Of a stretch of DNA of 64,000 bases, positions 50,491-59,323 are shown piece after piece (within the stretch, counting starts at the first letter, position 1; each line of letters opens with the position of its first letter). The notes under the pieces are model-generated. The model was not told the origin of the DNA, did not search any database, and worked only from the letters and a program-made list of their open reading frames with translations. Source of the DNA: Streptomyces hygroscopicus. Lineage in GTDB: Bacteria > Actinomycetota > Actinomycetes > Streptomycetales > Streptomycetaceae. Both the position numbers and the translations under genes were made by a program. Where the stretch lies: positions 1-64,000 of the forward strand of contig NZ_LBMW01000039.1 in NCBI RefSeq assembly GCF_026168105.1. Reading direction: 5' to 3'.

Positions 50491-51678
50491 TTGAAATCAA
50501 GGAAATTGAGCCGTAAGCGGCGTCGCGCGACCATAGTCACGGCGGCGGCCGCCTCGGTCGTGGCGGGCGCGGCACTGCTGCCCAACTGGAGCGCGGGCGC
50601 GGCGGTCACCGACGACCCGACGGTGGACCCTGCGACCAAGGCCACCTTCCAGCGGCTGGCCGACGCCGTGTTCAGTGACCGCACGAACGCCCTGGTGGAC
50701 GGCGCCAGGAGCGGGCAGCAGGGAGACCACCAGCTGACGTCCGGCTTCTCCGGCAAGGTGCGCCTGTCCGGCACGCAGTCGCGTCAGGAAAGCTCCGCCC
50801 TGTCCGAGCTGCGCGGCCGCAAGTCCCGCCTCGCGAAGCTGGGTGAGAAGTACAGCGCGGGCAGCACGAGCGTCACGCTGGACGCCACGCAGGTGAAGGG
50901 CCGGCGCGCCACCGTCGACGTCACCGAGACCACGACGCTGACGTATGCGAAGGTCCACGGCAACGAGCCGAAGACCACCGGCTTCCAGGCCCACCACGAG
51001 CTGACGTTCCGGGCCGACCGTCAGGGCAACTGGCAGCTGACCGGTATCCGCGACACCGACGACGGCTATCTCGCGGTGAACCAGGTGGCCAAGCCTGCCG
51101 TCGCCGCACCGGACACCGCCGCCGACGACGGCCCGCCGGAGGCGGCCCGCTCGGCCACCACGTGGCCCGCTTCGGCCAAGCCGAAGAACTTCTCCGCCAC
51201 CGGCTACGACTACAAGGCCATGGCGGCGTACGCGGCCAAGTACTGGAACCACTACAACCCGGCCTACCCGAACTACAACGGGGAGGCGGACGGCGGCGAC
51301 TGCACCAACTTCGTCAGCCAGACCCTGAAGGCGGGCGGCTGGAAGCACGTCCCCGGCTCGGCCTCGGACTTCCACAAGTGGTTCGGCAACTCCGAGATCC
51401 AGTCGGACTCGTTCGTCGGCGTCAACGAGTTCTCGTGGTTCGCCCTGTCCTCCAAGCGGGTCACCAGCCTCGCCAACGTCTTCCAGCTGGACGTGGGTGA
51501 CGTGCTGCAGATGGACTTCAACAGGGACGGCTCCAAGGACCACTCCATGATCGTCACCTACCGCAGCCCGCAGGGCGTGCCGTACGTGACGTACCACTCC
51601 ACCAACACCTACAACAGGTCGGTGGCGAGCATCGTCGCGTCGTACCCGACCGCGGCCTACTACGCCTACCGCACCTGA
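50491..51678 (+). CDS. Secreted amidase_6-domain protein
   Basis: 395 residues from TTG 50491, chosen because GAGGGG lies 8 bases upstream and the signal peptide begins directly (KSRKLSRKRRRATIVTAAAASVVAGAALLP). The middle 150 residues form an NTF2-like or cystatin-like beta region. The C-terminal amidase_6 domain has YAAKYWNHYNPAYPNY, catalytic Cys in GGDCTNFVSQTLKAGG and His in SKDHSMIVTY. Such domains are papain-like and are thought to cleave wall peptides. Follows the deacetylase-like gene by 120 bases. Confidence 0.85.
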   Translation: MKSRKLSRKRRRATIVTAAAASVVAGAALLPNWSAGAAVTDDPTVDPATKATFQRLADAVFSDRTNALVDGARSGQQGDHQLTSGFSGKVRLSGTQSRQESSALSELRGRKSRLAKLGEKYSAGSTSVTLDATQVKGRRATVDVTETTTLTYAKVHGNEPKTTGFQAHHELTFRADRQGNWQLTGIRDTDDGYLAVNQVAKPAVAAPDTAADDGPPEAARSATTWPASAKPKNFSATGYDYKAMAAYAAKYWNHYNPAYPNYNGEADGGDCTNFVSQTLKAGGWKHVPGSASDFHKWFGNSEIQSDSFVGVNEFSWFALSSKRVTSLANVFQLDVGDVLQMDFNRDGSKDHSMIVTYRSPQGVPYVTYHSTNTYNRSVASIVASYPTAAYYAYRT

Positions 51679-51708
51679 GCGCATGTGTTCCCGGGCGGGG
51701 GCCGGGAC

Positions 51709-53523
51709 TCAGTGACCGGCTCCCCGCTCCTGGCGGATCTGCGCGACCACCCGGGCCGCCGCCTGCCGTACCGCCTCGGTCTCCGTAAGGAAGTGCCAGT
51801 AGTCGGGGTGGCGGCCCTCCAGCGTGGCGATCGCCCGGTCGAGACGGGCTACGGACTCGTCGAGCGGGCCGGCGTGCCGCGGATCGGGCGTCGTACGCCC
51901 CGACATCGCCAGCCGCTGGGCGTCACGGATCGCGAACCGCGCACGCTCGATCTCCTGCTGCGGGTCCTTCTGCACCGCGTTGAGCCGCCGCAGCCGGTCC
52001 CCGGCCGCGGACACGGCCTCGTCCGTCGTGTTCAGCAGCGCCCGTACGGTCGACAGCTGCGAGGTGGCGTCCGGCCAGCGCTGGGCGTCCCGCGCGGCCT
52101 GCGCCTCCTTCAGCTTCGACTCGGCCTGCCGTACGGTCTCGGCGGCCTGCTCGGGCACCTGCTGGAGGTCCTGCCAGCAGGCGGCCGCGAACCGCCGCCG
52201 TAGCTCGCTCAGCACGGGGGAGACCTGTCCCGCACGGGTGGTGAGCGCCTGCGCCCGGGTGCGCAGGGACGCCAGCCGGTGGTCGATCTCGGCGGCCCGC
52301 TCCGGCAGCCGCTCGGCCTGGCTGCGCACGGCCTCCGCCTCCCGTGCGACCCGCTCCGCGCGCTCCAGGGTCCCTTCCACGCCGTGCTGTCCTGCGCCCT
52401 GGTTGAGCTTGGTCAGCTCCGGGGCCAGCGCGGCCAGCCGGGCCGCCAGGTCGTCGGCCTTGAGGCCCAGGGACCGGACCCCGTCCAAGGCGTCGCCGGC
52501 GGCACGCAGGGCCTGGCGGGCGCGCTCCACGGCGGGGGCGAGCCTGGCGAGCCGGGTCTCGGCCTTGCCGAGCAGTGGCCCGAGTCCCGCGGCGAAACGA
52601 TCCAGCTCCTGCTTGACCCGGGTCAGTTCGTCCTTGGCGGCGGTGAGTTCGGCGCGGGCGCGGGAAGCGGCGGAGGCCTCGAGATCGGCCCGGTCGAGGT
52701 CCTGAGCGTCGACGGCGGCGATGTACCGGTGGCTGACCTCGTCGATGCGCCGCCCGAACGCCTCGAAGTCGGCGACCGCCCGGCCGGCGGCGGGGGAGTC
52801 GTCGACGGCGGCGATGGTCTCGATCGAGATCCTCAGATCGCGCTGCGCGGTGTCGAGCTCGTAGAACGCGGCCGCGGCGGCGTCCTTGGCGGCCTGCGCC
52901 TCGGCGCGCTGCCCCTCGGCCCGCCCACCGAACCACCGCCGCGTCCCGCCTCCGGCGAACGCCGCAGGAAGCACCAGGGCCGCGACGAGCGGGATCGCGA
53001 GGAGAGCGAGCGCGTCCCGGGCGGGGGAGGGCCGACCCCGGCGGCCGGAACGCCGGGGCGCGGGCAGCGGGGTCCCGGCGCCGGCCGGCGTGAGCTGGTG
53101 GCCGGTCGCGGCGGGGGGAACGGAGCGGGTCGGGTTTGCGGCTGTGCGGGGGGAGCGGGCCGGGGCCGGGGTGCGTGTGGTGGCGTCCCGTCCGGGGCCG
53201 CGGTCCGGCCGCGGTCCGGCGGTGTGGCCGAGCAGGGTGTGGCCCGTGAGCTCCGGCCCTTCGGCGCCCCGCTCGGCGGGGTCGCTGCACGTGTACGGCG
53301 CGGCGCTGCCGACCGTTTCCGGCGCGGAGTCGCCGCGCGTTTCCGGCGCGGCGCCGCCGACCGTTTCCTGGGTGACGTGCCGGCCGTCGCGCCCGGCATG
53401 GGCCGGAGGCGAGGCGTTCAAGGGGCCGGGCCGGGGGCTCGGCGATCGGCGATGCGCGCACGGCGCAAACGGCGTGCACGGCTGTGGTGGTGTCGCCGTC
53501 ACATCCCTCTCCCGTGCTGTCAT
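51709..53523 (-). CDS. Large single-TM coiled-coil protein
   Basis: 604 residues. About 170 residues of disordered Pro/Arg/Ala/Thr sequence with imperfect repeats (ETVGGAAPETRGDSAPETVG), one membrane segment (LALLAIPLVAALVLPAAFAGG), then about 380 residues of heptad-rich helix with many Arg/Glu/Ala (for example ARARAELTAAKDELTRVKQELD). No enzymatic motif. It may be a cell-envelope scaffold. The start is uncertain within the low-complexity N-terminus. Convergent with the amidase_6 gene. Confidence 0.65.
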   Translation of the reverse strand: MTARERDVTATPPQPCTPFAPCAHRRSPSPRPGPLNASPPAHAGRDGRHVTQETVGGAAPETRGDSAPETVGSAAPYTCSDPAERGAEGPELTGHTLLGHTAGPRPDRGPGRDATTRTPAPARSPRTAANPTRSVPPAATGHQLTPAGAGTPLPAPRRSGRRGRPSPARDALALLAIPLVAALVLPAAFAGGGTRRWFGGRAEGQRAEAQAAKDAAAAAFYELDTAQRDLRISIETIAAVDDSPAAGRAVADFEAFGRRIDEVSHRYIAAVDAQDLDRADLEASAASRARAELTAAKDELTRVKQELDRFAAGLGPLLGKAETRLARLAPAVERARQALRAAGDALDGVRSLGLKADDLAARLAALAPELTKLNQGAGQHGVEGTLERAERVAREAEAVRSQAERLPERAAEIDHRLASLRTRAQALTTRAGQVSPVLSELRRRFAAACWQDLQQVPEQAAETVRQAESKLKEAQAARDAQRWPDATSQLSTVRALLNTTDEAVSAAGDRLRRLNAVQKDPQQEIERARFAIRDAQRLAMSGRTTPDPRHAGPLDESVARLDRAIATLEGRHPDYWHFLTETEAVRQAAARVVAQIRQERGAGH

Positions 53524-53591
53524 CCGCCCTGCCCGGAGTCATTCTCCCACCGGTTGAGGACGAACACACGGGGCGGTCGGTTCACGGTGCG

Positions 53592-53620
53592 CCGTGACCG
53601 TGACCGTGACCGTGACCGTT
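53592..53620. repeat. CCGTGA hexamer repeat
   Basis: Four perfect CCGTGA units (53592-53615) then CCGTT, in the short gap between the DUF4097 and coiled-coil genes. Confidence 0.9.
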
Positions 53621-53639
53621 CCCGCCCCGCCCGGGTGAC

Positions 53640-54446
53640 CTACCCCGCCGTGCGTATGGTGACGGACCCGTCCGTCGTCCGTGCGTCGACCACATGGGAG
53701 CTGGTGCCGTCCCTGGGGACGGACACATGGACCGGGCCGTCCTCGGAGTGGGTGCTCACCCGGTAGGTGGCGTGCGGCAGGGCGATCGAGACGGAGCCGT
53801 CCTCGCTGCTGGACTCCACCAGGTCGGGGACGGCGCCGAGTTCCAGGTGCACCGAGCCGTCGAGCGTCGTGGCGTGCACACGACGTGAACCCACCCCCGT
53901 GGCGCTGATCGATCCGTCGTCGCTGCCGAGCGTCAGCGGCCCCGTGGAGTCGGTCACCTGCACCGAACCGTCGCGCGTACGAATGCTCAGCGCCTCCTTG
54001 AAACCCTGCGCACGCACGCTGCCGTCGTTGTTCTCCACCTTGACGGCGACCCCGCGCGGCACCTCGACCCGGTGCCTGGCGGAGCAGTCGGCGAGCAGGC
54101 CCGAGCACCGCATCCGCAGCACGAGCCGGTCGTCCTTCACGCTCCAGGTCGCCCGGGGGTCCCCGCCGACCACGACGGTCCCCCTGAACCACCGCGTGAC
54201 CTGGACCTTCTCCACATCCGCCGGGACGATCTCCAGCGCCGAGTCATCGGAGTCGACGGTGAGCGTACGGCTGTGCAGCGCGAAGGACAGATGGTCCGGA
54301 TGCGGGTCGTCCGCGGCATCGCCGCCTCCGCACGCCGTGGCCATCGCGACGAGCGCCGCGACGACTCCGGTGACGGCGACCGCGCGAGCACACCGAGTGC
54401 GTCCACCGCGCCGAGTACGTCCGGCACGCGCAGCCGTACGATCCAT
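53640..54446 (-). CDS. DUF4097-family lipoprotein
   Basis: 268 residues from ATG 54446 (GGGGGAGA upstream). Lipoprotein signal with lipobox ATAC (Cys39). The mature part is a right-handed beta-repeat (DUF4097) with recurring DGS motifs: ENNDGSVRAQG, RTRDGSVQVTDSTG, GSDDGSISATG, TTLDGSVHLELG, SSEDGSVSIAL, TTDGSVTI. The repeats make a stacked beta structure on the cell surface. Function unknown; relatives occur with stress or envelope regulation. Confidence 0.85.
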   Translation of the reverse strand: MDRTAARAGRTRRGGRTRCARAVAVTGVVAALVAMATACGGGDAADDPHPDHLSFALHSRTLTVDSDDSALEIVPADVEKVQVTRWFRGTVVVGGDPRATWSVKDDRLVLRMRCSGLLADCSARHRVEVPRGVAVKVENNDGSVRAQGFKEALSIRTRDGSVQVTDSTGPLTLGSDDGSISATGVGSRRVHATTLDGSVHLELGAVPDLVESSSEDGSVSIALPHATYRVSTHSEDGPVHVSVPRDGTSSHVVDARTTDGSVTIRTAG

Positions 54447-54657
54447 GACGATCTCCCCCTGGGAACGTGAAGTCACAAAGCCGGAAGCCCCAAGCCCCCG
54501 GCGAATTCCGACCGTATGCGGTCAGGGCCCGTGGGAGTATCCGGCGCGCTCCCGGATGCCGGGTGGGGTTAACCCCCGGTGGCCGCTCCTCCCACGGTCA
54601 CAGGTCCAGGGGTTTGCGAGGCACGCCGTCCGGCAATGTAGGCTGTCGACTCGTCCC

Positions 54658-54729
54658 GGGCGCGTAGCTCAGCGGTAGAGCGCCGCCCTTACAAGGCGGA
54701 TGTCGGCGGTTCGAAACCGTCCGCGCCCA
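54658..54729 (+). tRNA. tRNA-Val (anticodon UAC)
   Basis: 72-base cloverleaf. Acceptor GGGCGCG pairs with CGCGCCC (54722-54728). D-arm GCTC...GAGC, anticodon stem CCGCC/GGCGG with loop CTTACAA (anticodon TAC), and T-arm CGGTTCGAAACCG are all visible; discriminator A54729. CCA is not encoded. The accessory-looking stretch begins just after it. Confidence 0.95.
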
Positions 54730-55143
54730 CCCAGTCTCAGGACGCGATGAAGGCCCAGGCCGGCGGGTGAGAACCCGGAGGCCTGGGCCTTGATCATTTC
54801 CGGCTGCCCGGAGCCGTCGTGCCACTTGCGTGCCAGACGGACCGCGCGGGGGCCGTTTCACTCTCCTGATCCGGCCGTCGACGTAGTCGGCGATCTGGTG
54901 GTCACGGCCATTGACGAGGCGCTGATGGATCAGCGCGGCCCGCACGGTCGCGTCCAGGGCAGCCCATAGTTCGCATCGAGCTGTACCTGACCCCCAGCAC
55001 TGTGTCATCAACGACGGTGGACGGAAACGGATCGCATCAACGACTGACAAATGCTGCCGCTGGGAAACCGGGTCAGCCGGATAGCAATCATGCTGTGACC
55101 TGGCTGTACTCAGCTCGGAGGCGATGATCACTACGGTTCCACC
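54730..55143. other. Gene-poor region after the tRNA
   Basis: Begins with the tRNA terminator. On the minus strand an open segment (LIHQRLVNGRDHQIADYVDGRIRR) has protein-like composition, but it has no start or homologue I recognise and its frame overlaps the tRNA. It may be the residue of an integrated element; no gene is supported. Confidence 0.4.
54751..54790 (+). terminator. Hairpin downstream of tRNA-Val
   Basis: An 11-bp perfect stem (AGGCCCAGGCC 54751-54761 / GGCCTGGGCCT 54780-54790) followed by TTGATCATTT. A typical terminator for the tRNA. Confidence 0.8.
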
Positions 55144-55938
55144 GTGCCGATGAACGACGATGTGCCCCCGGGTCACGACAGCCTCGACGACGACAAGTGG
55201 AACGTGGTCCTGAACCACGACTTCGTCCGGGGCGCCACTGTGAAGGAAGCCCCTGCCCCCGCGCGGAAGCGGGTGTGGCCGTGGGTTGCCGCGCCGGCGG
55301 TATTGGCGGCGGCAGCAGCGGCTTTCCTCCTGCTGAGGCCCACGAGCTCCTCGTCCGACGAAGCTGCCGCGCCTGTGTCGACAGCCTCCGCCCCCGCACC
55401 CAGGGTCTCCCCGATGAGCACTGCCGCGGCGCGGCCGGTGATCCCGCCGGCTGAGGCGTTCCCGGCTCATGTGGTAGGCGGTACCGGCGCCTTCACCAAA
55501 CTGGGTGCGGCCATGTTGAAGTCCTGCACCGAGCCCGATTCAGTGGGACCGACCCTGGCCGCCATGATCGCCGGAAGCAAGGGATGCGTCGGCGAGGAGA
55601 TCGCGCTCTACAAGGACGCGCGGAACAACCAGTTCAACCTGGCCGTCTTCACGATGAAGGATCCGCAGGACACGGTGAAGCTGGTGACCCGGCTGTCCAT
55701 GGCCTTCGATGACTACCAGGTGGCCGCGCAAGCCCCACCGCCCGGATCGGGCCTGCGCACCCTGCCGGCCGACAGCGGAATGGTGCAGTCCTTCACGGGA
55801 CAGGGCCGGGCCATGGTGGTCGGGCTGGCCCAGTGGTCGGACGGCCGGGCCCGCGACTATCAGCGGCTCGCCGACCGTCTGGAGCCGCTGCTCACGAAGG
55901 TCTCGAAGAACGTCGCTCGCTACGAGAGCGAGCATTGA
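55144..55938 (+). CDS. Hypothetical membrane-anchored protein
   Basis: 264 residues. A short acidic cytoplasmic N-terminus (DDKWNVVLNHDFVRGATVKE) is followed by one membrane segment (VWPWVAAPAVLAAAAAAFLLL, about 44-64), a Ser/Ala/Pro linker, and an extracytoplasmic domain with one Cys pair (LKSCTEPDS, SKGCVGEE) and AVFTMKDPQDTVKLVTRLSM, QGRAMVVGLAQWSDGRA. I do not recognise a named family, though similar hypothetical proteins occur in Streptomyces. Start at GTG 55144 or ATG 55150. Stands alone. Confidence 0.7.
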   Translation: MPMNDDVPPGHDSLDDDKWNVVLNHDFVRGATVKEAPAPARKRVWPWVAAPAVLAAAAAAFLLLRPTSSSSDEAAAPVSTASAPAPRVSPMSTAAARPVIPPAEAFPAHVVGGTGAFTKLGAAMLKSCTEPDSVGPTLAAMIAGSKGCVGEEIALYKDARNNQFNLAVFTMKDPQDTVKLVTRLSMAFDDYQVAAQAPPPGSGLRTLPADSGMVQSFTGQGRAMVVGLAQWSDGRARDYQRLADRLEPLLTKVSKNVARYESEH

Positions 55939-56714
55939 CTCTGAGCTCCACGCCACGTGGTCAAGCGGTGCTCGCGCCAGCAACCCCCAGTGCCAGGCGG
56001 CGGCTCTCCAACCTTCGATGACCGTTCCACATGGAGTTACGGGCCAGAAGGTCGCCGCACGTCCCGATGACGAGCACCGCGTGCCACGGCCGTGCCAGAT
56101 GCAGGGTCGGCCGCGGTCAACAAGGGTGGCCACCAGGCACATCCGTGCCAGCCGGCCCGGTCAGGGAAGCAGCAGGTCATCGGCAGGACGCACCGGCCTC
56201 TCTCCCAAAGCGGTGCTCGGAGTGGGCATGTGGGCCGCAACTCGGCTGCTGCGTCGCTGTCTTCATCATTGGATGGCAGGCGGGCAGCTACCGGCAGGGT
56301 GGACTCTGGAGGAGATCCGCAACGTCTCCGGCGATCGAGAGGCCACAGCTCTCGACACCAATCGCGTCGTCACGTGCGTGGGACGGCCGGCACAGGATGA
56401 ACGGCTCTACCACGAGATCGTCCTGAGGTTCCATGGACTGTGTCTGGTGAAGCCAGGGCCGCCCCAGGGCTCGAGGCGACGACCACAGCTGACAGCCGTT
56501 GACCGCTCGGTCGCCCGGTTCGTCCCTTCGGCTGCCACTTGTAGGCCGCGCCGGTCACTCCTCACGGCCATTGGATGGATGTCGCGGCCTGTCCCGTACC
56601 CCTGTCGCTCGGCTGAGAGCACGCTCCTTCAGCGGGCTGTGCCTCGGGTGCATCCCCGACGGAAACGGAGTGGGCGCCGATCTTGCTCGCGTCCCTCCGG
56701 CACGGGAGAACGGG
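55939..56714. other. 776-base gap, no supportable gene
   Basis: Open frames here have mixed frames, no ribosome sites and no recognisable domains; third-position G/C bias is weak. The stretch looks like decayed coding DNA. It ends with the CGGGAG upstream of the beta-helix gene. Confidence 0.5.
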
Positions 56715-57857
56715 ATGTATATGCGAGTCGTCATGGGAGTCCGCCCACGGTGGGGGAAAGCCGTCGTAGCAGTAGTAGCAGGAGTAGTGGCAGCGGGGGC
56801 AATTTGCCTGGCTGAGGCAGGATCGGTGGCGGCCATCGACCATGGCATCTTGGTTGATTGCAACAAAAACCCCAACGCCCTGCTACTCGCTCTCAGCAAT
56901 CCCCAGCCGGGATCGACGCTGCGGATCAAAGGCGTATGCTTCGGCAACTTCGTCATCCACACCGATCTGACCTTGATCGGCGTGGACGGTGCAGTTCTCG
57001 ACGGCCATGACACAGGCACCACCGTTACGATCAATGGGGCCTTCCGAGTCAAGCTGAACAACCTGATCATCACCCACGGCGCCAACAGCACCACCTCGGG
57101 CGGCGGCATCATCAACAACGGCGGCACGGTGACGCTGAACAACTCCACGGTGCGCAACAACACGGCCACTGCCTCCTTCGGCGGCGGGGGCGGCATTGAA
57201 AACAACCACGGCATCATGACGCTGAACAATTCGACGGTGCGCAATAACACCGCCCCTGGCGCGCACGGATTCGGAGGTGGCTTCGACAACGAAAACAGCA
57301 GCACCGTGACACTGAACCGCTCCACAGTAAGCAACAACTTCGCGACCGAAATCGGCGGCGGCTTCGAAAATGGCCCCCATACCACGTTGAAACTGCTCTA
57401 CTCCACAGTGGGCAACAACAGTTCTGGTGAAGTTGGCGGCATCGACACCTCTGTTCCCACCAACTTGACGCTGGACCACTCAACAGTGAGCAAGAACTCC
57501 TCGGGAACAGACTCCGGAGGCATCCTCGTTACGCCTGGTACAACAGCGACGCTGTACCGATCGCAAGTCCTCGACAACATTGCAGGGACCGATGGCGCCG
57601 GCATCTTCAATCGCGGCAAAACTACGCTGAAGGAATCCACCGTGATCCGCAACATCGCGGGGCGCAACGGCGGAGGAATCTACAACGACAGCCCCGGAAA
57701 TCTGACATCGCGTCGTTCCACCGTGGAGGACAACACCGCCTTTGACAACGGAGGCGGTATCTACAATCTGGGAGCCGTAACACTGCGAGACTCCAAGGTG
57801 CGGCACAACCACCCGAACAACTGCGCCCCGACTCCGATCCCGGGCTGTAGGGGGTAG
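56715..57857 (+). CDS. Secreted right-handed beta-helix repeat protein
   Basis: 380 residues. A signal peptide (AVVAVVAGVVAAGAICLAEAGSVAA) precedes a region that stacks a 20-25-residue repeat of the form GGGIxNxGTVTLNNSTVRNNTA at least seven times. Asn, Gly and Thr are enriched, as in parallel beta-helix adhesins and pectate-lyase-like proteins. No catalytic motif is recognisable. GC content and codon choice (many AAC, AAT, ACA) are less extreme than neighbours, suggesting recent acquisition. ATG 56715 with CGGGAG upstream. Confidence 0.78.
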   Translation: MYMRVVMGVRPRWGKAVVAVVAGVVAAGAICLAEAGSVAAIDHGILVDCNKNPNALLLALSNPQPGSTLRIKGVCFGNFVIHTDLTLIGVDGAVLDGHDTGTTVTINGAFRVKLNNLIITHGANSTTSGGGIINNGGTVTLNNSTVRNNTATASFGGGGGIENNHGIMTLNNSTVRNNTAPGAHGFGGGFDNENSSTVTLNRSTVSNNFATEIGGGFENGPHTTLKLLYSTVGNNSSGEVGGIDTSVPTNLTLDHSTVSKNSSGTDSGGILVTPGTTATLYRSQVLDNIAGTDGAGIFNRGKTTLKESTVIRNIAGRNGGGIYNDSPGNLTSRRSTVEDNTAFDNGGGIYNLGAVTLRDSKVRHNHPNNCAPTPIPGCRG

Positions 57858-58007
57858 CCGTTCGACGGCCTACCGGCCTACCCTCCCGCAGGCACCTCGG
57901 GTGAGGCAGTGCGGCCGCGCCGTGCAAGCTGCTGGGTCTCATGTCGCCCCTCAACGCTGGCCTCCACGTCGAACGAGTGGGCGACTGCCGTTGGGTAGCC
58001 GATCGGC

Positions 58008-58163
58008 TCAAGCGCTCGGCCGGGCACTGGCTGTTGCGACGCCTCCACGGATTCTGCTGCGGCCATTCACCACCGCCCGGCGCAGGATCACGGCCGTGCT
58101 CGAGCCCGGGACCATCGCGACCAGGAAGGCCGCACGGACGAACGCGACAACGGAAGTCAGCAT
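58008..58163 (-). pseudogene. Truncated LysE/RhtB-type exporter remnant
   Basis: The minus strand from ATG 58163 reads 51 codons to TGA at 58008. The first part (FVRAAFLVAMVPGSSTAVILRRAVVNGRSR) matches the N-terminal membrane segment of LysE/RhtB amino-acid exporters (hydrophobic helix, PGxxTAxxLRRA, GRR). A full LysE protein has about 200 residues and six helices. The rest is missing or out of frame, so this is a remnant. Confidence 0.5.
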
Positions 58164-58345
58164 CGGGCCGGCATCAGCGGAAACCCGAACGTCTCACAAG
58201 CCCTGTCTCGGTACGGATGCAAGGCGTGGATCCCCAACGCATGGCGGGCGGGCCGCATGGTCAGCGTTCGAACTGCCGACGGGCGTGCCCGCGTCCGAGG
58301 GCCCGCCTGTCTCCGGCTGAGCGGCGCGGAACGGCCTCGGTGGGT

Positions 58346-58409
58346 CCGTACATGTACATGGTGAGTTACATGGTGAGTTACATGGTGGGTTCGTTACATG
58401 TACATACGG
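58346..58409. repeat. TACATG-rich repeat cluster
   Basis: Two direct copies of GTGAGTTACATG (58361, 58373), a variant GTGGGTTCGTTACATG (58385), and flanking GTACATGTACATG and TACATGTACATA. The ends form an imperfect inverted repeat (CCGTACATGTAC... and ...TGTACATACGG). Low GC for this genome. Confidence 0.85.
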
Positions 58410-58412
58410 AAA

Positions 58413-58461
58413 CTCCTGGCAGGCACGGGTGATCTTGCTTGAGACCCGTGTCCGCCAGGAG
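58413..58461 (-). terminator. Terminator of the double-glycine peptide gene
   Basis: Stem CTCCTGGC/GCCAGGAG (58413-58420 with 58454-58461) continued by CACGGGT/ACCCGTG (58424-58430 with 58444-58450), separated by a 3x3 internal loop. It lies 22 bases past the peptide stop. Confidence 0.82.
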
Positions 58462-58483
58462 CTCTGTCGTTACCGACCGACGG

Positions 58484-58693
58484 TCAGAAGGAGACGCTGG
58501 CGCCGGCCTGGTGGTACTGGCCGGCGGTGCCCAGGGCCTCGCTCTTGGCCGCGTCGAGCTGGGCCAGGACGTCGGAGTCCGTGATCGCGGTGTCGCCGAA
58601 GAAGACGCCGGCGTGCGGGCTCAGGCCGCCGGAGATGTTGTCGAGCTCGGCGTCGGCGATCTCAACGGTCTGGACCTGGGGAGCGGAGTTCAT
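58484..58693 (-). CDS. Orphan double-glycine-leader peptide (bacteriocin/RiPP-precursor-like)
   Basis: 69 residues from ATG 58693, with AGGGAAG upstream. The leader MNSAPQVQTVEIADAELDNISGG fits the double-glycine pattern LSxxELxxIxGG (IADAELDNISGG). Cleavage after Gly23 would release a 46-residue core, LSPHAGVFFGDTA...YHQAGASVSF. The core has no Cys, so it is not a usual lanthipeptide. No peptidase-transporter, synthetase or immunity gene is nearby. It may be a secreted signal or bacteriocin-like peptide processed by a distant PCAT/ABC exporter, or a relic. Own terminator downstream. Confidence 0.7.
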   Translation of the reverse strand: MNSAPQVQTVEIADAELDNISGGLSPHAGVFFGDTAITDSDVLAQLDAAKSEALGTAGQYHQAGASVSF

Positions 58694-59323
58694 GATGAAA
58701 CTTCCCTTCGCATGGACATTCCACAGGGGGAGCGGCCCCGCTGGGGACAGGGGACGGGCCACGGCCGCAGGTGTGCAGCATCCGTTTCCGGAGACCGTTG
58801 CGCAATCCTGGCGGCGCAACGGATCAAACCATGGAGCGCGCCGGGCATCCAATCAAACGGCACTCTCACCAGGGCAGTTGAACGCGTCGGCCACTTATCC
58901 GTGCGGGCGGGGACACGAATTGGGGGCAGCATCTCTACAAGCTGCGCAACACCGTGAGGCGATCGGTATTGCCAGGGCGGTTGCGAACGGGACACTCCTC
59001 GCCAACCGTGCGCCACCCGGCGGGCTCGTGTGCGGATTCGGCGTACCCCGTGCGGTGGTTGCGCATTCGATGTGCAGATTCGCTGAAGTCCGAATGGCGT
59101 CCCTTCCTGGAAACCGAACGTGTTCGGTCGATGGCGGAGCGTGTGCGATGTCGGTGAGGTGAACGGCCGGGCAGGGGAGCGGGCGGAAGGGCCTGGAAAG
59201 GCGGGAGAGCCTGGAAACGGGAAGGGGATGCCGTCGAGAGCGGACGACCCGGTGACGGGGGATCGCCGAAGCGCGTCCACGAGCTGACTGGAACATCCGA
59301 GACCGGCGAGGGAGGCTTTTCCC
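58694..59323. other. Divergent gap between peptide gene and SpoIIE phosphatase
   Basis: About 630 bases. The leader of the peptide gene and the promoter of the phosphatase must lie here. I see no strong consensus boxes. Between 58870 and 59160 the open frames look random. Nothing else is supported. Confidence 0.45.

Larger units (their letters stand above)
57858..58483. other. Gap with decayed sequence before the small peptide gene
   Basis: Contains the LysE-like remnant (58008-58163), a TACATG-rich repeat cluster (58346-58409) and the terminator of the peptide gene (58413-58461). No intact gene is supported. Confidence 0.5.

Noticed and set aside
54598..55470. 290-codon minus-strand ORF crossing the tRNA
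   Set aside because: It runs through the tRNA gene and the terminator, has no ribosome site and no domain.
55709..56815. 368-codon ORF between the membrane protein and beta-helix gene
   Set aside because: It overlaps both flanking genes in another frame and has no recognisable domain.
58484..58852. Longer version of the double-glycine peptide
   Set aside because: The upstream part is compositionally different; the ATG at 58693 has the ribosome site and the leader motif begins there.
54658..59323. Complete integrative element at tRNA-Val
   Set aside because: No integrase, excisionase, replication gene or repeat of the tRNA 3' end could be seen.
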